A DNA stretch of 8,204 nt from Burkholderiales bacterium (GTDB taxonomy: Bacteria; Pseudomonadota; Gammaproteobacteria; Burkholderiales; SG8-39): positions 1-8,204 of the forward strand of contig JAQSVY010000090.1 in NCBI GenBank assembly GCA_029266935.1. The letters run 5' to 3'. Positions within the stretch are counted from its first letter, which is position 1, and the number at the start of each line of letters is the position of its first letter. Below the pieces are notes generated by a model. That model had not been told where the DNA came from. It did no database searches and saw only the letters and a program-made list of their open reading frames with translations. Shown here one piece after another: positions 6,856 through 8,204 of the stretch. The position numbers and the translations under genes are program-made.

Positions 6856-7956
6856 CTAGCCGAGCAGCTCGGCGGCCGGAACGCAGGCCGCGCCGACCGC
6901 GGCCGCCACCTCGCCGTGCGTGACCTTGCCGAGCGCGACGTTCAGGCCGTTGCGCAGGTGCTCGTCGTCGGCCGCCGCGCGCTGCCAGCCCTTGTCAGCG
7001 AGCGCCAGCGCGAACGGCAGCGTGGCGTTGTTGAGCGCGTAGGTCGAGGTGCGCGGCACCGCGCCGGGCATGTTGGTCACGCAGTAGTGCACCACGCCGT
7101 CGACGACGAAGGTCGGATCGGCGTGCGTGGTCGGGCGCGAGGTCTCGAAGCAACCCCCCTGGTCGATGGCGATGTCCACCACCACCGATCCGGGCTTCAT
7201 CGCCTTCACCACCGCGTGCGAGACGAGCTTGGGCGCGGCGGCGCCGGGAACCAGCACCGCACCGATCACCAGGTCCGCCGAGAGCACGTGGTGCTCGATC
7301 GCGTCGCGGCTCGAATACACCGTGACCACGCGCGCGCCGAACTCGCTCTCCATCTTCCTCAGAACTTCCAGTGAACGATCCAGGGCGTAAACCCTCGCCC
7401 CGGCGCCGACCGCGAGGCGCGCCGCGTTGGATCCGGCGACGCCGGCGCCGAGGATGGTGATCTTCGCCGGCGGCACGCCCGGCACGCCTCCAAGGAGGAT
7501 GCCCATGCCGCCGCGCGCCTTCTCCAGGCAGCTCGCGCCCACCTGGATTGCCATGCGGCCGGCCACCTCCGACATCGGCGCGAGCAGCGGCAGGCCGCCG
7601 CCAGGGCGCGTGACGGTCTCGTAGGCGATGCACACGGCGCCGGTTTCGACGAGGTCGCGCGTCTGCTCGACATCGGGCGCGAGGTGCAGGTAGGCGAAAA
7701 GGACCTGGCCGCGCTTCAGGCGCTTCCTCTCGGCGGCCTGCGGCTCCTTTACCTTGACGACGAGCTCGGCCTGCCAGGGATCGCCGATGCGCCCGCCCGC
7801 CTTCTCGTAGGCTGCGTCCTCGACGCCGATGCCGGCGCCGGCCCCGGCCTCGACGATCACCTCGTGGCCGTGCGCGGCGAGTTCGCGCACCGAGGTCGGC
7901 GTAAGCCCCACGCGGTACTCGTGGGTCTTGATCTCGCGGGGAACGCCGACCCTCAT
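6856..7956 (-). CDS. ald: Alanine dehydrogenase
   Basis: This 366-residue enzyme converts L-alanine and NAD+ to pyruvate, ammonium and NADH in the cytoplasm, and can run in reverse. The N-terminus [18 protein letters not shown] is the family hallmark. Relative to the Mycobacterium tuberculosis enzyme, Arg15 is at the same position. Lys70 (KVKEP), His91 (YLHLA) and Asp265 (DIAIDQGG) correspond to Lys75, His96 and Asp270 with a constant shift of five. That shift fits a short gap in the loop near residues 40-60. The NAD-binding loop [12 protein letters not shown] is at 168-179. The protein looks complete and active. The ATG overlaps the TGA of the upstream remnant in ATGA (7953-7956), so translation is probably coupled. 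It converges with the kyn-like cluster, where kynureninase would release L-alanine, but shared regulation cannot be seen. Confidence 0.96.
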   Translation of the reverse strand: MRVGVPREIKTHEYRVGLTPTSVRELAAHGHEVIVEAGAGAGIGVEDAAYEKAGGRIGDPWQAELVVKVKEPQAAERKRLKRGQVLFAYLHLAPDVEQTRDLVETGAVCIAYETVTRPGGGLPLLAPMSEVAGRMAIQVGASCLEKARGGMGILLGGVPGVPPAKITILGAGVAGSNAARLAVGAGARVYALDRSLEVLRKMESEFGARVVTVYSSRDAIEHHVLSADLVIGAVLVPGAAAPKLVSHAVVKAMKPGSVVVDIAIDQGGCFETSRPTTHADPTFVVDGVVHYCVTNMPGAVPRTSTYALNNATLPFALALADKGWQRAAADDEHLRNGLNVALGKVTHGEVAAAVGAACVPAAELLG

Positions 7957-8132
7957 TGCAGCAGCCGGATCGGCGCGCGGCCCTGCCAGGCGCGGATCGC
8001 CTCCACCGCGCCCTCGTAGTGGACTTCCGTACGGAAGATAGGGTCGTGGAAAAACTCCGCCTCCCCTGCTCCCGCCCAGTCCGCCATGCCGCGCGCGACG
8101 TCCTGGTAGTCGTCCAGGACGGCGATGCGCAT
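7953..8132 (-). pseudogene. Internally deleted D-2-hydroxyacid dehydrogenase remnant (59 codons, frame intact)
   Basis: This small frame starts with ATG at 8132 and ends in TGA at 7953. Residues 1-30 ([20 protein letters not shown] and beyond, to FFHD) match the usual start of D-isomer-specific 2-hydroxyacid dehydrogenases, which often begin with an [15 protein letters not shown] sequence. Residues 33-58, including [16 protein letters not shown] and PIRLL, match the usual C-terminus of the same family, with its FYxxTVExIxAWLxGKPxRVL pattern. Roughly 250 residues in between, including the NAD-binding GxGxxG and the catalytic Arg, Glu and His, are absent. The product cannot be a working dehydrogenase. 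The join lies near 8025-8045, beside a perfect palindrome. It keeps coupled junctions on both sides: TGATG with the upstream gene and ATGA with ald. A real in-frame deletion or a collapsed assembly would both explain it; a genuine independent small protein is less likely. Confidence 0.75.
8024..8037. repeat. Perfect 14-bp palindrome at the deletion junction
   Basis: CTTCCGTACGGAAG reads the same on both strands. It lies in a locally less GC-rich stretch within the D-2-hydroxyacid dehydrogenase remnant, at or next to the point where the N-terminal-like part meets the C-terminal-like part. It could be chance, a protein-binding site, or a sequence involved in the rearrangement. Confidence 0.5.
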
Positions 8133-8204
8133 CAGCCGCGTTTCTTCATCGCCAGCGCCTGCGCCACCGAAGTCTGCTCGCCGACCTCGAGCTTGCCGAT
8201 CTGG
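8132..8204 (-). CDS. C-terminal end of an unidentified protein (5' part outside window)
   Basis: On the minus strand a frame is open from the window edge (first full codon at 8203) to the TGA at 8134-8132. It gives QIGKLEVGEQTSVAQALAMK followed by KRG, which I cannot assign to a family. It is accepted as coding because its stop overlaps the next ATG in TGATG, the typical arrangement of coupled genes, and because its codons follow the local G/C-rich third-position bias. It would be the first visible gene of a minus-strand operon leading to ald. Confidence 0.5.
   Translation of the reverse strand, partial: QIGKLEVGEQTSVAQALAMKKRG

Overview
The window is a gene-dense, very GC-rich stretch with strong G/C preference at third codon positions and almost no intergenic space. 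The protein families (a FadJ-type beta-oxidation enzyme, a YciA-type thioesterase, tryptophan 2,3-dioxygenase next to a kynureninase-like enzyme, AlaDH of the 366-371 aa type) and the base composition suggest a betaproteobacterium, probably of the Burkholderiales. That placement is inference; no rRNA or marker gene is present. I see no tRNA, rRNA, CRISPR array, transposase, integrase or phage gene.

Layout. (1) 2-3085, plus strand: the 3' part of a multifunctional enoyl-CoA hydratase/3-hydroxyacyl-CoA dehydrogenase, a hotdog acyl-CoA thioesterase, a TauE/SafE-type permease and an SDR oxidoreductase. They overlap or lie within 10 bp, so they look like one lipid/acyl-CoA operon. (2) 3103-4382, minus strand: a glutathione S-transferase-like gene followed, with a 4-bp overlap, by a MarC-family membrane protein. 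(3) 4427-6829, plus strand: tryptophan 2,3-dioxygenase (kynA), a kynureninase-like gene that appears broken by an internal deletion with a frame change, and a YihX-like HAD phosphatase. A 44-bp divergent spacer separates kynA from the GST gene. (4) 6856-8204, minus strand: alanine dehydrogenase (ald), preceded by a 59-codon remnant of a D-2-hydroxyacid dehydrogenase and by the tail of an unidentified gene. These are linked by TGATG and ATGA stop/start overlaps.

How the genes fit together. KynA opens tryptophan to N-formylkynurenine, and a kynureninase would release anthranilate and L-alanine. The convergent alanine dehydrogenase could turn that alanine into pyruvate and ammonia. No kynurenine formamidase is present in the window.

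The most notable observation is that two genes within 2 kb, the kynureninase-like gene and the D-2-hydroxyacid dehydrogenase, each keep recognisable N- and C-terminal ends but have lost the middle. Either both carry real deletions, or the assembly collapsed sequence here. I found no convincing new multi-gene system; most of the window is ordinary metabolism.
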